A DNA stretch of 64,000 bases from Spirosoma sp. 48-14 (GCF_001898575.1 NZ_MKUD01000088.1:29395-93394); one strand, 5' to 3'; positions 16,014 through 24,123 are shown, numbered from the stretch's first letter. Notes: a model not told the origin generated them from the letters alone. Made by a program: numbers and translations.

Positions 16014-16171
16014 AGTCGTTTAATCCAGAACACGTACGGGCCGAGAACGGTTGAGTCACCGCCGTAATGTTCTACGTAGGTCATCAGATGCCTGCGGCTG
16101 TCTTTGAGGCAGAACAACAGATTAAACAGTTGAAATCGAAAAATGTGGTTCTTTTTGGGCAAAATACTCAT
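16010..16171 (-). CDS. 53-residue phage protein
   Basis: A short frame from ATG 16171 to TGA 16010. It shares an ATGA with the gene before and with the gene after, which is strong evidence of a real coupled gene despite its size. The peptide is basic and aromatic (begins MSILPKKNHIFRFQLFNLLF). No family recognised. Confidence 0.55.
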   Translation of the reverse strand: MSILPKKNHIFRFQLFNLLFCLKDSRRHLMTYVEHYGGDSTVLGPYVFWIKRL

Positions 16172-16341
16172 GGCTGTTTGGGAATCAATTGATTGACAAG
16201 CTGACTGTATTCGTCCCGGATTTTTGCCAGTAATTGATTATGTTCCGGCTCGAACAGACGCGGGTATGTTTCTACCATTGTTAGCGTCCTGGCGGCATCA
16301 GTATGTTGTTTTGTGATGCACTCAAATTGTCGGTCGATCAT
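16168..16341 (-). CDS. 57-residue phage protein
   Basis: A short frame from ATG 16341 to TGA 16168, linked by ATGA overlaps to the genes on either side. It is helical and charged (begins MIDRQFECITKQHTDAARTL, with LLAKIRDEYSQLVNQL near the end). No family recognised. Confidence 0.55.
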   Translation of the reverse strand: MIDRQFECITKQHTDAARTLTMVETYPRLFEPEHNQLLAKIRDEYSQLVNQLIPKQP

Positions 16342-16784
16342 ATAATAGGCTGGGGAACAAACGGATTTTCGGTCATGAAGCCGACCGGGGGCTGTGTATC
16401 GCCGGACTGGATAGTAAACCAGATCGTACCTGTATGCTGGATGTAGTCGATTTCATCGTCGGAAAGCTCCCAGTAGGTAATACACTTTTCGTCGTCTTTG
16501 TAAAGGATGTTAAGTGCCACCGGCTCCACGACGACCGAATAATTGCGTATCGGACAGATTGCCGATATGTGTATCGGGTCGATCTGGCTGTAAAACAGAA
16601 AAACGTAAATACCGAGCGACTGACGAAGCTGCTGCTTTTCCTCGTCGGTCAGTTGCCAGCAGGAAATACAGACAACATCGTTGGTAAAGCTTGGTAAATC
16701 CAGTATATCACTCGTTGGGTTGCCCTGTTCATCGCGGGGGCCGTGCAGAATCCGGTTTCGTCCGGGAAAGTCGATTGGTAACAT
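16338..16784 (-). CDS. Hypothetical phage protein with internal duplication
   Basis: A 148-residue acidic protein. Two related segments, CISCWQLTDEEKQQLRQSLG (about residues 39-58) and CITYWELSDDEIDYIQHTG (about 100-118), are each followed by a hydrophobic strand (IYVFLFYS, TIWFTIQS), indicating an ancient tandem duplication. No family recognised. It ends in an ATGA overlap with the next gene and starts 2 bases after the previous stop. Confidence 0.55.
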   Translation of the reverse strand: MLPIDFPGRNRILHGPRDEQGNPTSDILDLPSFTNDVVCISCWQLTDEEKQQLRQSLGIYVFLFYSQIDPIHISAICPIRNYSVVVEPVALNILYKDDEKCITYWELSDDEIDYIQHTGTIWFTIQSGDTQPPVGFMTENPFVPQPII

Positions 16785-16786
16785 GA

Positions 16787-16969
16787 TCAGAAGGGAGTAC
16801 GTAGGTCTATGATTTTGCTAAGGACTTTATGCCATGTTTCGGGCGAACCGACCTGCTGGAATTGATTGTGCATGACGAACTCTTTCATCATGTCCAGGGC
16901 TTCATTAAATCCGCGTTCTTCGGCTTCGCGGATTTTGTTGCGTAGTTTATTGAACTTGCCTTTCTTCAT
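16787..16969 (-). CDS. 60-residue phage protein
   Basis: A small basic helical protein (MKKGKFNKLRNKIREAEERG at the start) that begins in an ATGA overlap with the VRR-NUC gene. No family recognised; DNA or nuclease binding is possible from charge and context but not shown. Confidence 0.5.
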   Translation of the reverse strand: MKKGKFNKLRNKIREAEERGFNEALDMMKEFVMHNQFQQVGSPETWHKVLSKIIDLRTPF

Positions 16970-17418
16970 AATGACAAATAGGTTTTAAAGATGTGTTTGG
17001 CTTCGGCTCTGGTGTAGCAGACCCGGCAGCAGTAGCCGAGCTTGGTAAGTCGCTGCATCCAGTAATTCTGTTCGGCAGTCGGCTTGTTGTCGCCGTACTT
17101 CATTTCGACGTACAGGCCATGATAGCGACCTTTGGGAACCGGCAGACACAGATCGGGAACCCCCGGCCGTAAACCTTCGGCTTTCAATTTCAGGGCTTCC
17201 GGGCAGTACCGGCTGACCTTTCCGGTTTTCTTATTGGTTACGTTCTTGAAGGGTAGTTTTGCCCCGTTGGGAATCGCATACAATAACCCTTCATAGTCCG
17301 GGTAATCTCTATCGAAGTCAGACACGACCTGACATTGCAGGTCGTGTTCCGGGTTGCCTTTGGCTGGCTTCTTTTTGTTGAGGGCTTGAAACTGATCGGC
17401 GGTGATCAGATCAGGCAC
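16966..17418 (-). CDS. VRR-NUC domain nuclease
   Basis: A VRR-NUC family protein of about 150 residues. The core holds the PD-(D/E)XK-type catalytic set: an acidic residue in HDLQCQVVSDF, GVPDLCLP, and YVEMK, then an AEQNYWMQRL helix. VRR-NUC proteins are structure-specific nucleases often found with phage replication genes. The start is uncertain: GTG 17418 overlaps the previous gene by 8 bases; GTG 17478 would add 20 basic residues. It works beside the clamp and initiator of the same operon. Confidence 0.8.
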   Translation of the reverse strand: MPDLITADQFQALNKKKPAKGNPEHDLQCQVVSDFDRDYPDYEGLLYAIPNGAKLPFKNVTNKKTGKVSRYCPEALKLKAEGLRPGVPDLCLPVPKGRYHGLYVEMKYGDNKPTAEQNYWMQRLTKLGYCCRVCYTRAEAKHIFKTYLSL

Positions 17419-17728
17419 TAGGCGTAACGGTGAACGGGTCCTGCTGGAATTTTTCCTGAAAGCTGATGCAGACGCCACCGATGCCGATTTCGTACCTGTC
17501 GTCGTTGCTGGAAACGCTCAGATCGGTATTCTGCTCGGTATCAAGCGTCAGGTCACTGGATTGCCCCCCTCGCCAGAACTTGAGGTTGATCTTACTTTCC
17601 GTTACCGGGCCGTCGATCTTTAGCGAGCCTTGCGTCGTAATGTGATTGCCTTTGACGCTAACGGTCAACTCGCACAGTATTCCTTCTTTCGTAGCGGCCA
17701 TTAACACGGCTAGAATGACTTTTTTCAT
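17411..17728 (-). CDS. Hypothetical phage protein
   Basis: A 105-residue beta-rich protein (VKGNHITTQGSLKIDG, YEIGIGGVCISFQ). The first 11 residues are hydrophobic (MKKVILAVLMA) but too short for a typical signal peptide. No family recognised. A degenerate copy of the phage palindrome lies just upstream at 17734-17749. Confidence 0.5.
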   Translation of the reverse strand: MKKVILAVLMAATKEGILCELTVSVKGNHITTQGSLKIDGPVTESKINLKFWRGGQSSDLTLDTEQNTDLSVSSNDDRYEIGIGGVCISFQEKFQQDPFTVTPSA

Positions 17729-17739
17729 GTAATGTAGTA

Positions 17740-18096
17740 TTAATATGTCTTTTGTGGTGAAACTAACTCTACGCGCATTAAACGGGACTTAAACAGGGAA
17801 ACCTTATCATTCGGATTAACGGAGCCGTCTGCTTTAATCCGATGCCCGACCGGATTGCCGGTTCCGTCGATTTCGGCCAGCACGTACATGACCTTGTTGT
17901 GAATGATGGTTTGCCCCATGCGAAGGCCGAACTCATCCAGTAATCCAGCACAGCGCACAATGAAGTACTGTAGCTGCTCGCGCTTTAAACCGGCTTCGGC
18001 TCGCAGTAGCGCGTTTTTGCGAACCTGTAGCATTAAACTGCGTGTGCTGTCTGAATACGCAATCATGCCATTTACTCGCTTTTCCAGTTCGGTCAT
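17740..18096 (-). CDS. Hypothetical phage protein
   Basis: A 118-residue protein, helical in its first 55 residues (LEKRVNGMIAYSDSTRSLML) with a small beta part after it (GQTIIHNKVMYVLAEIDGTG). It begins in an ATGA overlap with the upstream gene. No family recognised. Confidence 0.55.
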   Translation of the reverse strand: MTELEKRVNGMIAYSDSTRSLMLQVRKNALLRAEAGLKREQLQYFIVRCAGLLDEFGLRMGQTIIHNKVMYVLAEIDGTGNPVGHRIKADGSVNPNDKVSLFKSRLMRVELVSPQKTY

Positions 18097-18746
18097 AACG
18101 TTGAAGGCAGTAACGTCATTCTTGACTCGACCACACTGGTAACCTGCACGATAGCATATTTCTGGCCTGATTCAAGCGAATAGTCACGTATGAAATCCTC
18201 CGCCTGCTCAGCACTGGCAAACTGATCGTGCAAGTCTGCTGTAAAGGTTGTACCCTGAACCTGACCGACTAAAAACAGGGAACCGGGTTTGATCTTGACC
18301 GCCATTGTATTCATGGCGTTAACAAGCGCCTGACGCTGTTCCGGTGTTTTCTCAAGTAAATGCTGCGGCACTGCCGGAGCCGATTCAGGATTAGGGAAAT
18401 TCTTGAGCCGGAAATTGCGAAGCTGAACCCCGTCAATCTGGCTGAGCAATGGCGTTGCACGAAACATCCTGCCTTTGCCTTTCTGATAGCCCACATCCTG
18501 AATAGCTTTCATGGCTACGCACAGCGTCAGGAATGAACTGGTAATCTTGAACGTATTGGCAATTTCGCCGGATTGGAGCGCAGCCGATTGGCCGTTCTTG
18601 AGTTCAGCTCGCAGGTAGTCGAGAGCTTCGTTGTAGCGTGATTCGTAGCCGCCCCGACGAATACGTTCTCGTTCTGGCTTTTGGGGCAAAGTCTGACCGA
18701 TGGGCTTGAAATCGATTGCTGCCTGGGCTGTTTGTGCTGTAGACAT
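18093..18746 (-). CDS. Hypothetical early phage protein
   Basis: A 217-residue protein. Residues 30-100 look like a winged-helix or similar small domain (YNEALDYLRAELKNG, EIANTFKITSSFLTLCVAMK), followed by a Pro-rich linker and a mixed C-terminal domain. A DNA-binding role is possible. It is in the middle of the replication operon, close to dnaN and the VRR-NUC gene. No family recognised. Confidence 0.55.
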   Translation of the reverse strand: MSTAQTAQAAIDFKPIGQTLPQKPERERIRRGGYESRYNEALDYLRAELKNGQSAALQSGEIANTFKITSSFLTLCVAMKAIQDVGYQKGKGRMFRATPLLSQIDGVQLRNFRLKNFPNPESAPAVPQHLLEKTPEQRQALVNAMNTMAVKIKPGSLFLVGQVQGTTFTADLHDQFASAEQAEDFIRDYSLESGQKYAIVQVTSVVESRMTLLPSTL

Positions 18747-18747
18747 G

Positions 18748-18978
18748 TTAGTAGGGGTTTGAAATGTTGGAGAGTAAAAATTTTAGGGCTTTGAGCCGGT
18801 TCAGGGCCGAGGTCATGACGCCGATCCTGTAATCAGCATCCATCTGCGTCATCTGGTTTGCGTCAACCTTTTTCTTGTAGAATCCGTAGCGCAGGCCGAT
18901 TTCGCGGTTCACTTCGGCAATCTCCTCGTCAATGGTGAACTGCATTGCTTTCTTAGCGGGTTGGGTCTGTTCGGCCAT
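18748..18978 (-). CDS. Small helical phage protein
   Basis: A 76-residue, mostly helical protein (IDEEIAEVNREIGLRYGFYK and MTSALNRLKALKFLLSNI). It starts in a TAATG overlap with the ASCH-like gene. No family recognised. Confidence 0.55.
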   Translation of the reverse strand: MAEQTQPAKKAMQFTIDEEIAEVNREIGLRYGFYKKKVDANQMTQMDADYRIGVMTSALNRLKALKFLLSNISNPY

Positions 18979-19394
18979 TAGTAGCGTAGGTTTGTCCAGT
19001 GGATGAGTTTACGAATCAATAATTTACCTGGCGCATTTTCGATTAGAGGCCTGAACCAGTTATCAAACTCGACTAGCGAATCAAATCCATCATTGAGAAC
19101 GAACAGTTCGATAGCCTGCCGGTTGAGTGTACGCCCATTTACCTGAATGCCAATTCGTCCAGAATCTATCTCGGTATACAAATACACGGATTGCGTTGCA
19201 GTGCATTCGCCAGTCGCAAACTGACGACGATCTTTAGTTCGGTTGCCGACAACGAACTGAATGGAGTTGCCTGCTTTCCACCGATCTTTCGGGTCTTCAC
19301 GCAAAGTGTGCTTTTTGCGACCGTCCAGGATTTTCTCCTCAAACTCGGTCGGGCGGGGCGGCTTGCCCCATTTAGTGCGGAATCCAAGTGTCAT
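18978..19394 (-). CDS. ASCH-domain-like protein
   Basis: A 138-residue protein with the ASCH-type beginning: EFEEKILDGRKKHTLREDP, then WKAGNSIQFVVG and a following beta strand with ATGECTATQSV. ASCH domains are beta barrels related to PUA and are thought to bind RNA or modified nucleosides. It overlaps dnaN by one base and the small gene after it, so it is part of the replication operon. Function in the phage is unknown. Confidence 0.6.
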   Translation of the reverse strand: MTLGFRTKWGKPPRPTEFEEKILDGRKKHTLREDPKDRWKAGNSIQFVVGNRTKDRRQFATGECTATQSVYLYTEIDSGRIGIQVNGRTLNRQAIELFVLNDGFDSLVEFDNWFRPLIENAPGKLLIRKLIHWTNLRY

Positions 19395-20608
19395 CAGGCG
19401 TAGGTGTTTAGCATGACCGGCATTAACAATGACAGGTGTTTTTTATCTGGCTCCCCGTCGCATGGGTAAATGACGCAGGCCCGGTTGGGTGCCGACATTT
19501 CGATTTGAATGTGCGAACCGGGAACATGCTTGAGCAGATCGGCCATCAGCAGGCCATTGAACCCGATCTGGAACGTGTAGTCGTCATACTTGACAGCCAT
19601 TGACTCCGTGCAGTCTTCCGAGCTGTCAAGGTCTTCCGCTTCGACAGTGATCTTGCCTTTGCTGAACGTGAAGGCGACCAGATGGGTAAAGCGGTTGGCA
19701 AAATCCAGTGTCCGGGAAACGAGCCGGATTAACGCCTGCCGGTTGATAACTGCCGACATTGAATTGTTGGTCGGAATGGCGTTCTGATAATCCGGGAATC
19801 GCTCATCGATCAGGCGAACGATCAGCGTATAATTCGCCCAGGCTAAGCGCATGTTATTTTTTACAACTTCACAGTGAACGTTGTCGTCAGATTTGCCGTA
19901 GGCTTTCAGAAACACGCTACCGGCTTTATAGGGCAGGATGAAGCTGACGTAGGTATTGAGTCCATCCACCTGAACACGAATGAGCCGATGCCCATCCGTT
20001 GCAGCCATGTTGGAGCCCTCGAAATAAACGCCGGTCATGGCCGGGCGCAGATCGTCGCCACAGGTGAACGGTAGCGTCTTGATCAGCGCATCGACTAAAA
20101 CCTTTCCGGCCATCGTAAACCTGGCCGGTTCGCTCAGCGTTGGCAGCTTGGGGTAATCAAGCGGGTTTTCGGAAAAGAAATTGTAATAGCCTGAATCGGG
20201 GCAGATTGTTACTTTGCTATCTCCGTCGAAGGCTAGCGAAATCGGCTGTTCCGGCAGCTTGGAAAGTAGCTTGTAGAGTCGTCGAGCATTGATGCAGAAC
20301 TGAACCGGCTTAGTGGTTGGCTTGATGCCTCTTACCTCGACGGGTAATTCGCAGCAGATATTCGTTTGCAGGTCAGAAGCGCGAAGTGTCAGCAGTTCGT
20401 CGCTATCGACACTGAACAGGATGTTTTCCAGAATCGGAACAATCGGATTACTCGATACGGCAGACAGTAGCGACTTGATATGCTTATGCAGGATTTTACT
20501 GCTGATGATAAAGCAGGTTTTTGTTACAGGGGTGTTGGCAATACTTGCCTGTAGTTCGGCGATTTGCTCGTCAATCGTTGGGTTCGGAGCGGTCATTGTT
20601 GCGGTCAT
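19394..20608 (-). CDS. dnaN: Phage DNA polymerase III beta sliding clamp
   Basis: A 404-residue DnaN homologue. It shows the three-domain clamp signatures: LLSAVSSNPIVPILENILF in domain 1, ATDGHRLIRVQV in domain 2, IDERFPDYQNAIPTN in domain 3 and the conserved C-terminal LSLLMPVML. The ring tethers a polymerase to DNA. A 25-residue Thr/Ala-rich N-terminal extension precedes the clamp. It is downstream of the putative initiator gene. As no polymerase is seen in the window, this clamp may recruit the host polymerase or serve late transcription or repair. Confidence 0.9.
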   Translation of the reverse strand: MTATMTAPNPTIDEQIAELQASIANTPVTKTCFIISSKILHKHIKSLLSAVSSNPIVPILENILFSVDSDELLTLRASDLQTNICCELPVEVRGIKPTTKPVQFCINARRLYKLLSKLPEQPISLAFDGDSKVTICPDSGYYNFFSENPLDYPKLPTLSEPARFTMAGKVLVDALIKTLPFTCGDDLRPAMTGVYFEGSNMAATDGHRLIRVQVDGLNTYVSFILPYKAGSVFLKAYGKSDDNVHCEVVKNNMRLAWANYTLIVRLIDERFPDYQNAIPTNNSMSAVINRQALIRLVSRTLDFANRFTHLVAFTFSKGKITVEAEDLDSSEDCTESMAVKYDDYTFQIGFNGLLMADLLKHVPGSHIQIEMSAPNRACVIYPCDGEPDKKHLSLLMPVMLNTYA

Positions 20609-20636
20609 TGTGTTAATCTGTTTGATTGAGAATTGA

Positions 20637-20891
20637 TTATCGAACGGTTTCCATTACTTGAAGCTGGGGGTACTTTGCTTTCTTGGCTTCCAGTTGCTCG
20701 GGTTTGATCAGAATGATTCGATCTTTACCCATGTCCTGTACGCCTGTCAGGCATCGCAGTTGTCCGGTGAAGTCCGGCAGTGGCCCGTTGTAGCGTGGAC
20801 TGGATATGTTCGCCCAATTGTTCAGGCCGGGAATGCCACTGATTGTAATCGTCTGAGCTTCATTCTTGCTCGGTTTCACTTTCTTCGCCAT
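20637..20891 (-). CDS. Hypothetical phage protein
   Basis: An 84-residue protein from ATG 20891 (a TTG six bases earlier is also in frame), overlapping the previous gene by 32 bases. It has a basic N-terminal tail (MAKKVKPSKNEA) and a small globular part with LTGVQDMGKDRIILIKPEQL. No family recognised. It is between the replication gene and dnaN. Confidence 0.5.
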   Translation of the reverse strand: MAKKVKPSKNEAQTITISGIPGLNNWANISSPRYNGPLPDFTGQLRCLTGVQDMGKDRIILIKPEQLEAKKAKYPQLQVMETVR

Positions 20892-21618
20892 TGTCAAAAA
20901 TTGAGTTTAAAAGTTCGTCGGGGGTCTGATCGAATTCGATCATATCTTTCAGCAGTTCGATAAAAGCGATTTGCTTGGCTTTGGTCGTGATGCGGTCTTT
21001 TTGCGGCAGATATAGCTGACCTTGTTCGGTAGCCTGTTTCAGTAGTCCGGCCAGATTGCGAGCGTCCTTATGCTCCTGCATGTTGCCGGTTGAACCGTGT
21101 CCGGCTTCTTCGGCCCGGATGCGCTCCTGAGCCTGCTTCATAAATTCCCACTTACGTTCCCGGTTGAACGGAATCAGCCCTTTGCTGTCGAGCCAGTTAT
21201 AGAGCAGGTTACCCAGATCGTTGTAATCGCGTCCCTGCTGCTGGGCCTGATACGCGAACCGTACCAATTGGGCATTGGCTTTGTCCTGCTGCTGCTGAGA
21301 GGGTACGTATTCGGGCAGTAATCCGGCAATCGGTTTTGACGGGGCTGGATTCAGCGTTAACTGCTCGCGTTTGAATTCTTCGTAAGCGTGCAGGACTTTG
21401 CCGATGGAGCGCGGATTGAGTTCGGCAAACATTTCGAGCGGCTCGCCGTCCCTGCCCGGTAGTTTGCATTTTACGCCCAGTCGGTAAGCTAGTAGCAGAT
21501 CGCCCGTCGTTACGCCTGGGTATTCCGTTTTCACGTAAGCGGTTAGGGCTTTCAGTAATTCTTTGTGCTGTTCAATGGACGCGGGTTTATTCTCGACCTT
21601 CATGCTTAACAGCAGCAT
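20860..21618 (-). CDS. Hypothetical phage replication-region protein
   Basis: A helical, charged protein of about 252 residues from ATG 21618, which lies 4 bases after the stop of the initiator gene. An alternative ATG at 21792 would give 310 residues with a 170-base overlap. The region LKALTAYVKTEYPGVTTGDL and WEFMKQAQERIRAEEAGHG are its best-defined helices; the C-terminus is very acidic. Place after the initiator gene would suit a helicase loader, but no P-loop or DnaC motif is visible. Confidence 0.5.
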   Translation of the reverse strand: MLLLSMKVENKPASIEQHKELLKALTAYVKTEYPGVTTGDLLLAYRLGVKCKLPGRDGEPLEMFAELNPRSIGKVLHAYEEFKREQLTLNPAPSKPIAGLLPEYVPSQQQQDKANAQLVRFAYQAQQQGRDYNDLGNLLYNWLDSKGLIPFNRERKWEFMKQAQERIRAEEAGHGSTGNMQEHKDARNLAGLLKQATEQGQLYLPQKDRITTKAKQIAFIELLKDMIEFDQTPDELLNSIFDNGEESETEQE

Positions 21619-21622
21619 GATT

Positions 21623-22840
21623 TCATTCCAGATTGATGAAAACTGTTTTAAGTCCGTGTCCGGCAGTTTCTTCGTCAGGCTGGCTTCCCTGATCTGTTGA
21701 ATCGTCGTTTTCGGCTCCAGTTGTGTCACCGAGGTCGGTTGCGCTGACAAAGGCATGTTGCTTTGTGGTGCCAGTTCGGTTGTTGGTTGCATGTGTCTGG
21801 TTTTTGAGGTAAATGGTTTTGTAGGCGTAGGCTAGTTTTTGTCCGAGGCTGGGCAGGAAATAGGCGTCTTTCTCGAAGCGCATCACGGTTCCCCGTTCGT
21901 TGGTGACAGTCCAGTACTCGAAAAATTCTCTGTAGAAATCGACCGGATATTTTCCCGGATTCAGTTTGTGATACTCGTTGAGCTTGTCCCGGAATTCGAG
22001 TTTGCGTTGAGCTACGGTTTTCTTCGGCTCTTTCGGCTTCGTACGCCGGAGCCACTTACGAACCAAATCCTGCAACTCTTTCAGATCGTTATAGGTGCGT
22101 CCGGTGTGTTCGGCTACGAACGGCGCAACCTGATCATCATTGATGCCCCGCAGGCTGACCAGTTGACCGAGTTCCGAAGCCAGTACCGGCTCACTGCCTA
22201 GCCAGATGAACGGCTGTTGAGTTGACGCAGGATTTTGCGTGAGGTCGGCATTTTCGAGGTTTTTTGCAAAAAAGTTACTAGTAGTATTAATACTACTTTC
22301 TTGTGTAGTATTTAATATATTATTATATATATTATTATCTTTTTTACCTGAAAACCTCGAATCTTGGCCAGGGTTGACGCAAAATTCTGCGTCAACTTCT
22401 GTAAATCGTTCAGAATCAGCGCATTGTTCCTTGTTAGCTGACGCAAGAAATTGCGCCAACATGACGCAGGATTTTGCGTCAGGTAGAGCTGACGCAAGAA
22501 TTTGCGCCAACTTGACGCAAGAATCTGCGTCAGCTAACATCAGCTTTTGTAGCAAAACCGGACTTAACGCAAAATCTTGCGTCAACTCGTTCAGGATAAT
22601 TGTGCGCTGATTTTTCTTGAGCCTACGATCTACCAGAACGGTTAAAAAGCCTGCCCGGTGCAGGTTGGTAATAAAGGCACTACACGACCGTTCGCTGATG
22701 TTCAGACGTGCCGCCAGTTCGTCATTATCAGCATTGGTTCTGCCGTCAGCACCGCACAATACGACCAGACTGGGAAACAGAAGTTTCTCGCTGGAAGTAA
22801 GCAGTTCGGACTGCAAAACGGAATCGGGTACCATGATCAT
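21623..22840 (-). CDS. Winged-helix replication initiator-like protein
   Basis: A 405-residue protein. Residues 1-85 form a winged helix (LLTSSEKLLFPSLVVLCGAD, NDELAARLNISERSCSAFIT, then a wing). Residues about 85-215 are low complexity and hold short repeats (QILAS, DADSCV). The C-terminal half (GINDDQVAPFVAEHTGRTYN, KYPVDFYREFFEYWT) resembles phage replisome organisers. The repeat region coincides with DNA inverted repeats and an AT-rich tract, as in lambda O, so I infer that the protein binds its own gene to start replication. It lies behind operator D. Confidence 0.65.
   Translation of the reverse strand: MIMVPDSVLQSELLTSSEKLLFPSLVVLCGADGRTNADNDELAARLNISERSCSAFITNLHRAGFLTVLVDRRLKKNQRTIILNELTQDFALSPVLLQKLMLADADSCVKLAQILASALPDAKSCVMLAQFLASANKEQCADSERFTEVDAEFCVNPGQDSRFSGKKDNNIYNNILNTTQESSINTTSNFFAKNLENADLTQNPASTQQPFIWLGSEPVLASELGQLVSLRGINDDQVAPFVAEHTGRTYNDLKELQDLVRKWLRRTKPKEPKKTVAQRKLEFRDKLNEYHKLNPGKYPVDFYREFFEYWTVTNERGTVMRFEKDAYFLPSLGQKLAYAYKTIYLKNQTHATNNRTGTTKQHAFVSATDLGDTTGAENDDSTDQGSQPDEETAGHGLKTVFINLE
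22222..22587. other. Putative phage replication origin inside the initiator gene
   Basis: Seven inverted repeats of the type TGACGCA-N6-TGCGTCA (some with one or two mismatches) lie at about 22222-22242, 22373-22396, 22439-22458, 22462-22481, 22490-22509, 22513-22532 and 22564-22586. Between the first and second is a very AT-rich tract (22298-22350) and an 18-bp palindrome (22280-22297). In the coding strand the repeats are read alternately as Q-x-x-A-S and D-A-x-x-C-V, so DNA rather than protein sequence is conserved. Iterons plus an AT-rich tract in the initiator gene match the lambda origin layout. Confidence 0.6.
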
Positions 22841-22870
22841 CGTTTCAAAAAACAGGGCGCAACCTAAAAA

Positions 22871-22886
22871 GTAATATTAATATTAC
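22871..22886. promoter_or_regulatory. Palindromic operator (site D)
   Basis: A perfect GTAATATTAATATTAC 31 bases upstream of the initiator start codon. On the minus strand it is followed by TACTTTTT, as at site A; no clear TTG is seen at -33. It probably controls the initiator and downstream replication genes. Confidence 0.65.
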
Positions 22887-22894
22887 AAAATAGT

Positions 22895-23230
22895 TTACGC
22901 GGAATTTTTAACACTGTAGTCGATAATCTTACTGATTAACGCAATCGGGATGTATTGAAATCGTTCGCTAGGCTTGATCAGCTCGCCCCACTGATTGCGC
23001 GTTCGTTCGTGCTGAATAAAATCCGTCTCGCTGTATTCGTTCCGGTTTTTCTCGCTTTGGCAGTTCAGAGCCAGTACGGTTCCATCGTCATTTATAGCCA
23101 GCAGCTTCCCGCAATGAATGATCTGGTAGCGGCCACAATGAACGACAACAAACAGGTTACGGCCTTTTAGATCGCGTAGTTGCAGGCACTTTTCAGCAAC
23201 GCTATGCTCGCGGGTGAAATCTAGCTGCAT
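22895..23230 (-). CDS. Hypothetical phage protein
   Basis: A 111-residue protein with a beta-rich core (LFVVVHCGRYQIIHCGKLLA) and a charged middle. It starts 2 bases after the methyltransferase gene stops. No family recognised. Confidence 0.55.
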   Translation of the reverse strand: MQLDFTREHSVAEKCLQLRDLKGRNLFVVVHCGRYQIIHCGKLLAINDDGTVLALNCQSEKNRNEYSETDFIQHERTRNQWGELIKPSERFQYIPIALISKIIDYSVKNSA

Positions 23231-23232
23231 GA

Positions 23233-24123
23233 TTAATTAAAATAACGCATTGCCTGCTCACCGACCCAGCGCCCCATCGGGACGGGTACGGCATTGCCAA
23301 TCAGTCGGTAACTGCTGTTTTTGCTGTCGAAATGAAAATCATCCGGGAATCCCTGCAACCGGGCATACTCCCGAACGGTAAACGGTCGCGCCCCATGGGG
23401 ATTTGATCTGTCAACTACCATTCGGGTACTTTGATCTTTCTCGTAGTGCGCTACACAGGTAGGAGCCAGTTCACCCGGTCGGTCAGGGTCGCACAGTATC
23501 GGCTTATCTCGATATTGACCTTTCAGCCGCGCCAGTACATAATCTGGCAGGTCAATCATTGGTACGTCACGTTCCAGTATATCGCGCAGTCTGGGGCGCT
23601 TGGCGGGCTGTGGATGCATGATAAAGAACGGTTTACGGGTTCCTATCACAATCAATCGCTTGCGCTTCTGAGGTAGCCAGTTGGCCGCTTCGACCGGACA
23701 GAACACGTTCACGTAGTAGCCCGGTAGCCGGGTCATGGCCTCCATCACGACCGGGAATTTCTTCATGCCTGGAACGTTTTCAACGACGTACATTTCAGGC
23801 TGTTCGATTGCCACATGCCGGAAGAAATGCAGAAACAGATCCTCGCCCGTCCGGGTTTGGCTGATGTCAGCAATCGCGCTGTATTTCTTGCAGGGGTAAG
23901 TTCCTACAATGATGTCAGATTTCGGCTGATCAAGAACCCGGCGAGCCTGTATGTCTTCATTCAGTACAGCATGTCCGAAGTAATGCGGATTCTGATTCAT
24001 GCAGCCGGTAGCGTCGCTATCCAGATCAAGCGACTGAATAAAATCAACACCGCTTTGCATCATGCCGAGTTCCATGCCGCCAGCCCCGGAAAAGTAGCCT
24101 TTCCCTGTTGGTCTATAGCTCAT
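23233..24123 (-). CDS. Orphan C5-cytosine DNA methyltransferase
   Basis: A 296-residue Dcm-family enzyme. Motif I is YFSGAGGMELG, motif IV TYPCKKYS with the catalytic Cys78, motif VI ENV (115-117), motif VIII QKRKR (152-156), motif IX REYARLQGFP and motif X GNAVPVP. It transfers a methyl group from AdoMet to cytosine C5. The region between VIII and IX is short, so the target-recognition part is small. There is no restriction enzyme nearby, so it probably protects phage DNA. It overlaps the MazG-like gene by 11 bases. Confidence 0.9.
   Translation of the reverse strand: MSYRPTGKGYFSGAGGMELGMMQSGVDFIQSLDLDSDATGCMNQNPHYFGHAVLNEDIQARRVLDQPKSDIIVGTYPCKKYSAIADISQTRTGEDLFLHFFRHVAIEQPEMYVVENVPGMKKFPVVMEAMTRLPGYYVNVFCPVEAANWLPQKRKRLIVIGTRKPFFIMHPQPAKRPRLRDILERDVPMIDLPDYVLARLKGQYRDKPILCDPDRPGELAPTCVAHYEKDQSTRMVVDRSNPHGARPFTVREYARLQGFPDDFHFDSKNSSYRLIGNAVPVPMGRWVGEQAMRYFN

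Noticed and set aside
17734..17749. GTAGTATTAATATGTC as another regulon operator
   Set aside because: Three mismatches to the 16-bp palindrome and overlap with a stop codon; kept only as a weak relative.
21619..21792. Use of ATG 21792 as start of the gene ending at 20860
   Set aside because: It would overlap the initiator gene by 170 bases, while ATG 21618 lies 4 bases after the initiator stop; not excluded, only less likely.
22360..22590. CRISPR-like spaced repeats
   Set aside because: Repeats are 20-bp palindromes with spacings from about 3 to 45 bases inside an open reading frame; no leader or cas genes. Origin iterons fit better.
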